DNA of 40,089 nt from an uncultured Holdemanella sp. (GTDB lineage Bacteria; Bacillota_I; Bacilli_A; Erysipelotrichales; Erysipelotrichaceae), in contig CAAEDN010000076.1 in assembly GCA_900754615.1 (NCBI GenBank), positions 1 through 40,089 of the forward strand, given 5' to 3'. Positions 16,075-23,889 of this stretch are shown piece by piece (position 1 is the stretch's first letter; each line of letters starts with the position of its first letter). Made by a program: the position numbers and the translations under genes. The notes beneath the pieces are model-generated. The model was not told the DNA's origin. It worked only from the letters and a program-made list of their open reading frames with translations, and made no database searches.

Positions 16075-17844
16075 GTGAAGAAAAAGACTACAGTTCCGTT
16101 GATTGTATTTCTTGTAGGAATATGTCTATTGAGTTTATTTACATATAATACAAATGTTCAAATTCAAAAAGATAGGCGTACGATCGCAAAATTAAATGCA
16201 GTGACATATGGTCAGCGTATAGAAAATGATATTGAAAATGGAATTGAAATAACAGATACGTTAAAACAGGTGTTGATAAATGGAAATGGTCAAATCATAA
16301 ATTTTTCCAAAATAGCTGAAAATCTAATGTCTTATTCTATACAAAGTGTGCAATTAGCACCAAATGGAGTGGTTACAGATATTTATCCTGAAGATGGAAA
16401 TGAAGCGGGTAAAATTGATTTATTAAAGGATTCAAAGCGAGGTGAAATTTCAAATTACTCAAAAGATCATGATATAACCATTATCCAAGGTCCTATTAAA
16501 TTGAAACAAGGAGGTTCTGGGCTTGTTGTTCGCAATCCCATTTATCTAGAAGATGAAAATGGACAAGAATATTTTTGGGGATTTACAATTGTGATTTTGC
16601 GCGTTCCTGAAATTTTTGAGGATTCGACAAACGCTTTATCTAAATTTAAATATTATTATCGACTTTCAAGAGAAGCGTCTGTTTTAGATAAGAAATATGT
16701 AGAGGTTGATGCGAATTGTGATAAAATGATTCGCCCAGCCACTTATAATTTGACTGTTGGAAAAGAAAAATGGAAATTGGAAATCATGCCTAGAGCTGGA
16801 TGGAGCAATTCTAAAACTCTATATTTCATTTTCTTTGGAGGGCTATCCTTAGTTCTTCTACTAACTGAAATTATAAGAGTCTTATTCCTATTGGATGAAA
16901 GAAGAGTTGAATTAAAAGAACTGGCCCATAAAGATGGACTGACTAAGCTTTATAATCAATATGGATTTGATGAACTGGCCGAAAAAATGATAAAAAAAGA
17001 TCCAGAAGCATATTATGTGGCCGCTCTATTGGATGTAGATGATTTCAAATTAATAAATGACATGTATGGACATGCCTATGGAGATAAAGCTTTAATAAGT
17101 CTAGCTGAAAATATGCAAAATTTTTTTCCATCTTCTGCATTGCTGGGTAGAAATGGTGGAGATGAATTCTGTATTCTTTTATCAAATCGTACGGATGAAG
17201 AAGCGAAGGAGGCTTTGATTCAATTCACAAAAACTCCAAAAACATTTACTTATAAAGATCAAATACACTTATTTTATATTTCGCTTGGCTATGCACAATA
17301 TCCAATGGATGCTTCAAACCGTTCACAATTAATGCGATGTGCAGATGCAGCTCTTTATGAAGTGAAGTTACATGGTAAAAATGGATGTATGGCCTATCAG
17401 GAAGGATTTCAGTCGGGGATTCGTAAACAACTTGGATTTGTGTTAAACGATGTATCTGAAAACTTACCTGGGGCTTTTATGATCTATCGTGCGGATAAAG
17501 AAGATGATGAAATCTTTTACGCCAATAAAGAATTTTTAGATATGTCTGGATATGAAAATTTAGATGAATTATTTAAAAATACAAATAAAAGTTTCCGAAA
17601 CTTAATTCGTGAAGACCAACAAAAAGCTGTAGAAGAGAATATTTGGAATCAAATTGAAAGTGGAAGTAAGAATGACTATATTCATTATCAATTAAGGAAA
17701 CAAGATGGAACTTATATTCCTGTACTTGATCAAGGTAGAATTGTGGAAAGCGTACGTTTTGGCAAAGTATTCTACGTTTTATTCATGGATTGGCAAGCTA
17801 TGCAGTCGCATTATAGTGAAAAGTTTAACGCAAAAGATGTGTGA
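16075..17844 (+). CDS. CHASE-GGDEF-PAS sensor diguanylate cyclase
   Basis: This 589-residue protein has an N-terminal membrane segment (about 5-22), an extracytoplasmic CHASE-type sensor (about 40-240; VQLAPNGVVTDIYPEDGNE, GPIKLKQGGSGLVVRNPIY), a second membrane segment (about 248-268) and a GGDEF domain with the intact motif at residues 361-365 (GRNGGDEF). A C-terminal PAS domain follows (about 455-575). It probably makes cyclic di-GMP in response to an outside ligand. The usual RxxD product-inhibition site is not visible before GGDEF. The start is GTG 16075 with GAGGT about 9 nt upstream. The sensor domain resembles that of the next gene. A hairpin at the stop codon ends this transcript. 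Confidence 0.88.
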   Translation: MKKKTTVPLIVFLVGICLLSLFTYNTNVQIQKDRRTIAKLNAVTYGQRIENDIENGIEITDTLKQVLINGNGQIINFSKIAENLMSYSIQSVQLAPNGVVTDIYPEDGNEAGKIDLLKDSKRGEISNYSKDHDITIIQGPIKLKQGGSGLVVRNPIYLEDENGQEYFWGFTIVILRVPEIFEDSTNALSKFKYYYRLSREASVLDKKYVEVDANCDKMIRPATYNLTVGKEKWKLEIMPRAGWSNSKTLYFIFFGGLSLVLLLTEIIRVLFLLDERRVELKELAHKDGLTKLYNQYGFDELAEKMIKKDPEAYYVAALLDVDDFKLINDMYGHAYGDKALISLAENMQNFFPSSALLGRNGGDEFCILLSNRTDEEAKEALIQFTKTPKTFTYKDQIHLFYISLGYAQYPMDASNRSQLMRCADAALYEVKLHGKNGCMAYQEGFQSGIRKQLGFVLNDVSENLPGAFMIYRADKEDDEIFYANKEFLDMSGYENLDELFKNTNKSFRNLIREDQQKAVEENIWNQIESGSKNDYIHYQLRKQDGTYIPVLDQGRIVESVRFGKVFYVLFMDWQAMQSHYSEKFNAKDV

Positions 17845-17869
17845 TAATTTTTGTCACACACCTTTTTTC
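17841..17869 (+). terminator. Terminator between the cyclase and the second hybrid kinase
   Basis: GTGTGA (17841-17846) pairs with TCACAC (17854-17859), followed by ACC and six T. The cyclase stop TGA lies in the stem, and the stem's right side overlaps the -35 of the next promoter. Confidence 0.7.
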
Positions 17870-17886
17870 GTTTTATAATGAAACCA
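17851..17886 (+). promoter_or_regulatory. Promoter giving a leaderless mRNA for the second hybrid kinase
   Basis: The -35 TTGTCA (17851-17856), a 17-nt spacer and -10 TATAAT (17874-17879) put the transcript start at or next to the ATG at 17886. No Shine-Dalgarno sequence is present. The -35 is embedded in the preceding terminator hairpin. Confidence 0.65.
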
Positions 17887-20039
17887 TGAAAAATAAAAAT
17901 TTAATTTATCAAATACTAATTAGTTTTGTGTTGGTTTCTGTTTTAACGAATATGGCATGTTTGTTTATTCGTAACAGCGTAATTCAACAAGAAAAATTAA
18001 AGGCGCAATATACAGTAAATTCAACAATCAGTCGTGTTGAAATAAAGCTTGAGTCGTATATTGAAAAAGTAGGCTTTTTAAAGAAGACAATTGAAGCTGG
18101 AATCGATTTAGATGATGCTTACTTTGAATCTGTGGCATCTAGACTATATGGAGATGATCCGGCTGTTAAGACAATTGAACTGGCGCCAAACGGAATTATT
18201 CAAAATGTATATCCTTTTAAGGAAAATCAAAAAGTTATTGGCATGGATATGTTGACAGAACATGAACGTAAAGAGGCTGCTACATTGGCAAAAGATACAA
18301 GGAAATATACATTAGAAGGTCCTTATGATTTAAAACAAGGTGGAAAAGGAGCTTTATTATACGATCCCATCTATGTGAATGAAGAGTTCTGGGGATTTTC
18401 CATTTTAGTTATTGATTGGGATGCATTCCTTACAGAAATTCATTTAGATGAGTTAGAAAAAGCTTCCTATGATTTTGTGATTTGGAAAAAAGATCGTGTC
18501 ACAAAGGAGAAGATCATTATTTCTAAAAGCTCAGAAAATATAGGTTCAAATACATTGTTGGTGAAATGTGCACTTCCTAATAATAATTGGAATTTTGAAA
18601 TCATTCCCCAAAATGGCTGGATCAACAAATATGAAATGATGAGTTTAGTTGTAGCGAGTATTATGATCGACTTTCTTGTGACGGCAGCCATTGCCCAACT
18701 TGAGATTCGTCATAAAAAAGATTTAGAGTATGCAAGTCAAATTGAAAAACAAGCTCAAGAAGCTAAAGAGGCTAATGAAGCTAAATCGCGCTTTTTGTTC
18801 AGTATGTCACACGATATTCGTACGCCGATGAATGCAATCATGGGATATACGGAATTGATGGAAAAAAATATTGGGAATGTTGAAAAAGAAAAGGATTATT
18901 TATCCAAGATTCACTCTTCGAGTACATTTCTTTTAGATTTGATTAATTCTATTTTAGAAATGGCACGTATAGAGAGTGGAAAAGAAACATTAAATATAAA
19001 GGTATGTAATATATATGATATTATTGAGTCTTTAAATACAGTCTTTGAAAAACAAGCCGATCAAAAAGGCTTGAAGTATCAATGTACCACAAAAATCAAA
19101 CATCCATATATTTATTGTGATCCAATTAAACTTGAAGAAATATTATTGAACATTGTTGGGAACTCCGTTAAATATACTAAAAAAGGTATGGTTTTAATTC
19201 ATGCTGAAGAAGGAGAGTCTGGCCAGTTTCAATGTATAATTCAAGATACAGGTATTGGAATGAGTGAAGAATATCTTCCACATGCCTTTGAAGACTTTTC
19301 TAGAGAAAAGTCGGGTGCACAAACCAAGGTAAAAGGAACAGGACTTGGTTTAGCGATTGTAAAATCTTTGGTTGAATTAATGAATGGTACGATTGAAATT
19401 TCAAGTCAAGTCAATCAAGGAACAACAACTCGAATTAAATTTCAGTTCGAAATAGCAAGTGAAAATGAGCTCGAGAATAATCAAGAAACGAATATTATAG
19501 ATTTTAAAGGAAAACACATCTTACTTGCTGAAGACAATGATTTAAATGCAGAAATTGCGATGACACTTTTAACAGAGTATGGATTGATTGTAGATCGTGT
19601 AAGTGACGGGGTTGCTTGTGTAAAACAGGTCAAGGAAAAAGAATATGATGTGGTTTTGATGGATATTCAAATGCCAAATATGGATGGCTATCAAGCTACA
19701 CAAAAGATTCGTGAATTTAGTGATATTCCAATTGTTGCGATGACTGCCAATGCCTTTGAGGAAGATAAACAAAAAGCATTTTCCGTTGGAATGAATGGAT
19801 ATATCGCAAAACCAATGGATATGGATACAGTCATGTTAACATTATCAAAAGTATTAGGATTTAAGTGTCCTGTTTGCGGACAATATACATTTCAATCTGG
19901 TCCTGGAAGCTATGAAATTTGTCCAGTATGTGGATGGGAAGACGATAAAGCACAATACAAAGATCCAAATTTAAAAGGTGGAGCGAACCGTTTAAGCTTG
20001 AAGGAGTATAAAAAGCAATATAAAAAAAATCATCAATAA
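17886..20039 (+). CDS. CHASE hybrid sensor histidine kinase with C-terminal CPCC domain
   Basis: This 717-residue membrane kinase starts at ATG 17886 (MKNKNLIYQ); a GTG at 17841 would precede the promoter. A membrane helix (about 8-27), an extracytoplasmic CHASE-type sensor with ELAPNGIIQNVYPFKEN and GPYDLKQGGKGALLYDPIY, and a second helix (about 255-272) are followed by HisKA (MSHDIRTPMN, His309). The ATPase domain has NIVGNSVKY, DTGIGMS and GTGLGLAIVK. The receiver carries Asp593 in LMDIQMPNMDG. The last about 58 residues form a CPCC-type Cys-rich domain: FKCPVCGQYTF, ICPVCGWEDD and GGANRLSLKEYK. That fusion is unusual and could be a metal-binding or output module. It is soon followed by a lipoprotein gene. 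Confidence 0.88.
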   Translation: MKNKNLIYQILISFVLVSVLTNMACLFIRNSVIQQEKLKAQYTVNSTISRVEIKLESYIEKVGFLKKTIEAGIDLDDAYFESVASRLYGDDPAVKTIELAPNGIIQNVYPFKENQKVIGMDMLTEHERKEAATLAKDTRKYTLEGPYDLKQGGKGALLYDPIYVNEEFWGFSILVIDWDAFLTEIHLDELEKASYDFVIWKKDRVTKEKIIISKSSENIGSNTLLVKCALPNNNWNFEIIPQNGWINKYEMMSLVVASIMIDFLVTAAIAQLEIRHKKDLEYASQIEKQAQEAKEANEAKSRFLFSMSHDIRTPMNAIMGYTELMEKNIGNVEKEKDYLSKIHSSSTFLLDLINSILEMARIESGKETLNIKVCNIYDIIESLNTVFEKQADQKGLKYQCTTKIKHPYIYCDPIKLEEILLNIVGNSVKYTKKGMVLIHAEEGESGQFQCIIQDTGIGMSEEYLPHAFEDFSREKSGAQTKVKGTGLGLAIVKSLVELMNGTIEISSQVNQGTTTRIKFQFEIASENELENNQETNIIDFKGKHILLAEDNDLNAEIAMTLLTEYGLIVDRVSDGVACVKQVKEKEYDVVLMDIQMPNMDGYQATQKIREFSDIPIVAMTANAFEEDKQKAFSVGMNGYIAKPMDMDTVMLTLSKVLGFKCPVCGQYTFQSGPGSYEICPVCGWEDDKAQYKDPNLKGGANRLSLKEYKKQYKKNHQ

Positions 20040-20397
20040 ATATTTACTCTTATTCCTTTGTATGTTCTCACTTGTACTTCCAACGGGATGTGAAATTAAG
20101 GTACAAAAACAAGTAGTCAAAGATTATCAAGAATATCATTTTCGCAATGAAAACTTGTTGAAATCACATTATGAAAAACATGGTAAAGAAATGGGATTTT
20201 CATCGAGTGAAGAATATGAATTGAGTGCAAGTGATGTTGTCAATGATCCAGAATCCTTGCACAAAACAGAAAAGGAAGATGGAGATGATGTATATTATAA
20301 AGTAGATACCAATGAATTTGTGGTTGTGTCAACGGACGGATATATACGAACGTATTTCAATCCGGATGCGGGTAAGAAATATTTTGATAGGCAATAA
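20020..20397 (+). CDS. Small lipoprotein, start codon ATA or lost
   Basis: The open frame encodes KKIINKYLLLFLCMFSLVLP then TGC, a complete lipoprotein signal peptide with the acylated Cys, followed by about 103 polar residues (ELSASDVVNDPESLH, FVVVSTDGYIRTYFNPDAG). The only ATG (20062) lies inside the hydrophobic core and has no ribosome site. The expected Met position is ATA at 20020, with AAGGAG 13 nt upstream at 20001-20006. Either ATA is used, or an original ATG mutated and expression is lowered. The gene overlaps the kinase 3' end and may be co-transcribed. Such short proteins with a YxxDxxxGxxY-like end are often surface-exposed, but the family is not recognised. Confidence 0.6.
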   Translation: MKKIINKYLLLFLCMFSLVLPTGCEIKVQKQVVKDYQEYHFRNENLLKSHYEKHGKEMGFSSSEEYELSASDVVNDPESLHKTEKEDGDDVYYKVDTNEFVVVSTDGYIRTYFNPDAGKKYFDRQ

Positions 20398-20442
20398 AAA
20401 AGACCGAATGTCAGATTAAAATCTGAATATTCAGTCTTTTTG
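20395..20442. terminator. Bidirectional terminator between lipoprotein and ECF gene
   Basis: AAAAAGAC...GAAT...TCAGAT pairs with ATCTGA...ATTC...GTCTTTTT around a TAAA loop, with small bulges. Both genes converge here. Confidence 0.75.
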
Positions 20443-20447
20443 GTTCA

Positions 20448-20987
20448 TTAAGCTAAAACTTTTTCTGGTTGTTTATAGATGCTTCTGTTTAGAACACGAA
20501 CTAAAACAGGAATGACAATCAATTGAATGATGATACCTGGAAGGCAAGTGATAAAGCTTGCTGTCATAAATACAGATAATGTATAGCCTTGTGTGCTTAA
20601 TACAAATGTATTGACCAATCCATTTACGATTCTTCCTGCAAGCATCGCAAGGATCAAACTTGTATATAGTTTTGTCATTTCATTTTTTTGAGAAATATAT
20701 TGTGTACATAAACCAGCTACAAGTCCATAAACACCAAGCTCAACAATCATTTTAGGCAACATCATTGCAGGAGGCATACCTGTCATTACGCTTGAAATAA
20801 ATGGTGTGATAATTCCACATGCCAAACCATATGGCCATCCACAAAATAGTCCGCAAATCAATACTGGAATGTGCATAGGTAAGAATATGCTTCCAGCATT
20901 TGGGATAACATGAAATGCCATAGGAAGCAATACACCTAGGGCGATGCATAAAGCGCATGATACTAGTTTTTTGGTGATACTATTCAT
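20448..20987 (-). CDS. ECF transporter substrate-binding (S) component
   Basis: This 179-residue membrane protein has about six hydrophobic segments and is of the ECF S-component type (FLPMHIPVLICGLFCGWPYG, MTGMPPAMMLPKMIVELGVYG). S components bind a vitamin or metal and use a shared energising module (EcfT and two ATPases) encoded elsewhere. The substrate cannot be read from sequence. Location behind the Crp-type regulator and near nickel-dependent LarA makes a link to lactate racemase cofactor supply conceivable. However, the protein lacks the N-terminal MHIP start of CbiM-type nickel carriers. AGAGG lies about 9 nt before ATG 20987. Confidence 0.75.
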   Translation of the reverse strand: MNSITKKLVSCALCIALGVLLPMAFHVIPNAGSIFLPMHIPVLICGLFCGWPYGLACGIITPFISSVMTGMPPAMMLPKMIVELGVYGLVAGLCTQYISQKNEMTKLYTSLILAMLAGRIVNGLVNTFVLSTQGYTLSVFMTASFITCLPGIIIQLIVIPVLVRVLNRSIYKQPEKVLA

Positions 20988-21046
20988 CGTTAAATACCTC
21001 TTCTTCTAAAAAAATACATGGTAAGGATATATGGACATATTCATAC

Positions 21047-21703
21047 TTAACATTGTACATATTGTTTTAAGTAATCTACATCTAAAATTAATATTTTTTG
21101 ATTCACAATCTTAATGATGCCTTCCTCTTTTAATTTACAGATAATTCGACTCACGCTATTACGCGTGGAGATCCCACAAAATCCTGCAATATCATCATTT
21201 GTGATTTGAAAATCAATAAGAATACCTGCCTCTACTTTTCGACCAAATAAATGGATTAATTGATATAAGAAGGAGCAGATTGCACCTGTTTTTCCATTCA
21301 TCATCATGATTTGTTGGCGGAAAATAGCTTCTGATAATTTCTCTCTATAATATGAATTGACATAATCCTGTAACTTTTTATTTTGGCTCACATAATCCCA
21401 AAACAATACTCTAGGAATACGATAAAAAGTTGCCACATCACTTTCAATACGAATATTGAATGGGGCGGATGTATATTGACTTACTTCATCTTTTAATAAA
21501 GAAATAATATCAGGTGTATTGATATAAGAAATGTTGAATTCACGACCATCATGCAGGATGATACTTGTCTTAATTACCCCTTCTTTTAATACATAGGTAT
21601 CTTGTTGTTCAAGCCCATAATACGTTAAATAGGTATGTTTCTTTTTCTTGATGGTTGCTACATTTTTCTCTTTTAAAAAATTTAATAAGTATTCATTATC
21701 CAT
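21047..21703 (-). CDS. Crp/Fnr family regulator, likely LarR-like
   Basis: This 218-residue protein has an N-terminal cyclic-nucleotide-binding-fold domain (about 15-120) and a C-terminal winged helix-turn-helix, ITNDDIAGFCGISTRNSVSR. No Fnr-type N-terminal Cys cluster is visible. It diverges from larA, the arrangement known for LarR, the Crp/Fnr activator of lactate racemase genes in lactobacilli. Role by context: respond to lactate (perhaps the L/D ratio) and control the opposite operon. AAAGGAGAG lies 5 nt before ATG 21703. A minus-strand TATAAT at 21729-21734 is a plausible -10. Confidence 0.8.
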   Translation of the reverse strand: MDNEYLLNFLKEKNVATIKKKKHTYLTYYGLEQQDTYVLKEGVIKTSIILHDGREFNISYINTPDIISLLKDEVSQYTSAPFNIRIESDVATFYRIPRVLFWDYVSQNKKLQDYVNSYYREKLSEAIFRQQIMMMNGKTGAICSFLYQLIHLFGRKVEAGILIDFQITNDDIAGFCGISTRNSVSRIICKLKEEGIIKIVNQKILILDVDYLKQYVQC

Positions 21704-21782
21704 GTTCGCTCTCCTTTACCAGTTTTGGATTATAACAATACTCCAAATTTTGCGAAACAACAAATGTTAATATTAAATGAGG

Positions 21783-21811
21783 TTTCACAATCACTTAATT
21801 CGGATTATATT
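21783..21811 (+). promoter_or_regulatory. Promoter of larA with upstream palindrome
   Basis: TTTCAC (21783-21788), 17 nt, then TATATT (21806-21811). The 10-bp palindrome TTAATATTAA at 21767-21776 sits about 45 nt before the expected start, an activator-like position. The weak -35 fits an activated promoter; site identity is inferred. Confidence 0.45.
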
Positions 21812-21837
21812 AATTCGGGAAAAAAGGAGAGATAAAA

Positions 21838-23115
21838 ATGTTTGAAATGAATGTACCTTATGATAAAGGTCAAATGAAAATCAAATTAGAAGATAAAAAT
21901 CTAGCTGGTGTGCTAGAGGGAAGACAAAGCGATTATAAAACTACACTTTCAGAAAATGAAATTGTAGAACAATCGTTAAATAATCCAATTGGTTCAAAAA
22001 GCTTAGAGGAACTTGCGAAAGGTAAGAAAAATATTGTCATTATTAGTTCAGACCACACGCGTCCAGTGCCTTCAAAAATTATTACACCCATTCTTTTAAG
22101 AAGAATTCGTAGTGTATCACCCGATGCACGTATTCGTATTTTAGTTGCGACAGGCTTCCACAGACCAAGTACGCATGAAGAGCTTGTGGATAAATACGGA
22201 GAAGACATTGTAAAAAATGAAGAAATCGTAATGCACGTATCTACAGATGATTCTGCTATGGTAAAAATTGGACAATTACCAAGTGGAGGGGACTGCATTA
22301 TCAACAAAGTGGCAGCTGAAGCTGATTTATTGATTTCTGAAGGCTTTATTGAAGCGCACTTCTTTGCAGGATTCTCTGGAGGAAGAAAATCTGTGTTGCC
22401 AGGCATTGCTTCCTATAAAACAATTATGGCAAATCACAGTGGAGAATTTATCAATGATAAAATGTCTCGCCCAGGTAATTTGCAGCACAATTTAATTCAT
22501 GAAGATATGGTGTATGCGGCAAGAACGGCCAAACTAGCCTTTATTGTCAATGTTGTATTAAATGGAAATCATGAAATCATTGGTTCTTTTGCGGGAGATA
22601 TGGAAAAAGCACATGAAAAAGGTTGTGATTTTGTTCGCTCTTTGGCAAGTGTAAATAAAGTAGATTGTGATATCGCAATCAGTACCAATGGTGGTTATCC
22701 TTTGGATCAAAATATTTATCAAGCTATTAAAGGAATGACAGCAGCCGAAGCTACATTAAATCCAGATGGCATTATCATCATGATTGCAGGATGTCGTGAT
22801 GGACATGGAGGCATTGGATTCTATCACAATATTGCCGATGTAAAAGATCCGGAAGAATTTGAACAAAAAGCTATTCATACTCCACGTTTAGAAACCGTTC
22901 CAGATCAATGGACATCACAAATCTGTGCGCGTATTTTAGCACATCACAAGGTTATCATGGTTTCCGATTTAGTAGATCCACAACTTGTGAAAGATATGCA
23001 CATGGATTTAGCGGCTACAGTCGATGAAGCTTTACAAAAAGCGTTTGAAATAAAAGGAAAAGATGCCAAGGTTGCCGTCATTCCTGATGGTTTGGGTGTC
23101 GTTGTAAATATATAA
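21838..23115 (+). CDS. larA: Nickel-dependent lactate racemase
   Basis: LarA interconverts L- and D-lactate using a nickel-pincer nucleotide bound to a Lys. The 425-residue protein keeps the known key residues at the positions known for the L. plantarum enzyme: DHTRP at 72-76, His108 in TGFHRP, His174 in EAHFFAGFSGG, Lys184 in GGRKSVLPG, and His200 in MANHSGEF. AAAGGAGAG precedes ATG 21838. The LarB, LarC and LarE cofactor-synthesis genes are not in the window and must lie elsewhere if the enzyme is active. A LarD-like channel gene follows after 18 nt, giving an operon for lactate entry and racemisation. Some relatives racemise other 2-hydroxy acids. Confidence 0.9.
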   Translation: MFEMNVPYDKGQMKIKLEDKNLAGVLEGRQSDYKTTLSENEIVEQSLNNPIGSKSLEELAKGKKNIVIISSDHTRPVPSKIITPILLRRIRSVSPDARIRILVATGFHRPSTHEELVDKYGEDIVKNEEIVMHVSTDDSAMVKIGQLPSGGDCIINKVAAEADLLISEGFIEAHFFAGFSGGRKSVLPGIASYKTIMANHSGEFINDKMSRPGNLQHNLIHEDMVYAARTAKLAFIVNVVLNGNHEIIGSFAGDMEKAHEKGCDFVRSLASVNKVDCDIAISTNGGYPLDQNIYQAIKGMTAAEATLNPDGIIIMIAGCRDGHGGIGFYHNIADVKDPEEFEQKAIHTPRLETVPDQWTSQICARILAHHKVIMVSDLVDPQLVKDMHMDLAATVDEALQKAFEIKGKDAKVAVIPDGLGVVVNI

Positions 23116-23133
23116 GGAAGGAAATTTGAATTT

Positions 23134-23844
23134 ATGTTACACAATTTAATTGCGGAATTTTTATCAACAGGACTTATGATTTTATTTGGTGTCGGTGTAC
23201 ACTGCGATGAAGTTTTGACAAACACAAAATACCACGGAAGCGGACACATCTTTGCAATCACAACATGGGCCTTTGGAATCAGTGTTTGTCTATATATTTT
23301 TGGCGGAGTCTGTATGAATCCTGCCATGGTACTTGCACAATGTATATTAGGCATGCTTCCATGGACTAGTTTTATTCCATACGTTGTTGCCGAATTTTTA
23401 GGTGCACTTGTAGGAGCTTTGATTTGTTATGTGATGTATAAGGATCACTTTACAGAAAGCGAAGGAAATGTGAACCCAATCGCCATTCGTAATATTTTCT
23501 CTACAAATCCAAACTGCAGAAATTTGCCAAGAAACTTCTTTGTCGAAACACTCGCAACAACAGTTTTCCTTAGTGCAATTTTAGCGGTTGCTACAAAATA
23601 TGAAACACAATTACCTATTGGTGTTGGACTTATTGTATGGGCTGTTGGTATGGGACTAGGAGGAACAACTGGATTTGCGATGAATCAAGCTCGTGATTTA
23701 GGACCTCGTTTGGCCTTCCAATTATTACCTATTAAGAATAAAGCCAATAATGATTGGCAATATGGTCTATTAGTTCCAGGAATCGCACCTTTTGTAGGAG
23801 CTGCAATTGCTGCTTTATTCTGTCATTTATTTTTAGGTATTTAA
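23134..23844 (+). CDS. Aquaporin-family lactate channel, LarD-like
   Basis: This 236-residue MIP-family protein has six membrane helices. The first pore loop carries NPA at 62-64 (GVCMNPAMVLAQ). In the second loop the canonical NPA is NQA (184-186) in GFAMNQARDLGPR, followed by the usual selectivity-filter Arg187. GGAAGG lies upstream of ATG 23134. Directly downstream of larA, it most likely conducts lactic acid, as LarD does in lactobacilli. The overall fold also resembles glycerol facilitators, so glycerol is the alternative. Confidence 0.85.
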   Translation: MLHNLIAEFLSTGLMILFGVGVHCDEVLTNTKYHGSGHIFAITTWAFGISVCLYIFGGVCMNPAMVLAQCILGMLPWTSFIPYVVAEFLGALVGALICYVMYKDHFTESEGNVNPIAIRNIFSTNPNCRNLPRNFFVETLATTVFLSAILAVATKYETQLPIGVGLIVWAVGMGLGGTTGFAMNQARDLGPRLAFQLLPIKNKANNDWQYGLLVPGIAPFVGAAIAALFCHLFLGI

Positions 23845-23851
23845 TAAAATG

Positions 23852-23889
23852 GTGAATATTCAAAACAAAATTGAATATTCACTCTTTTT
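23852..23889. terminator. Terminator between the lactate genes and the MATE gene
   Basis: A perfect 12-bp stem, GTGAATATTCAA with TTGAATATTCAC, is followed by TCTTTTT. It reaches the stop codon of the convergent MATE gene. Confidence 0.88.

Noticed and set aside
20448..20987. CbiM-type nickel transporter serving LarA.
   Set aside because: The essential N-terminal Met-His start of CbiM is absent. The internal PMHIP is part of a different S-component pattern, so the substrate is left open.
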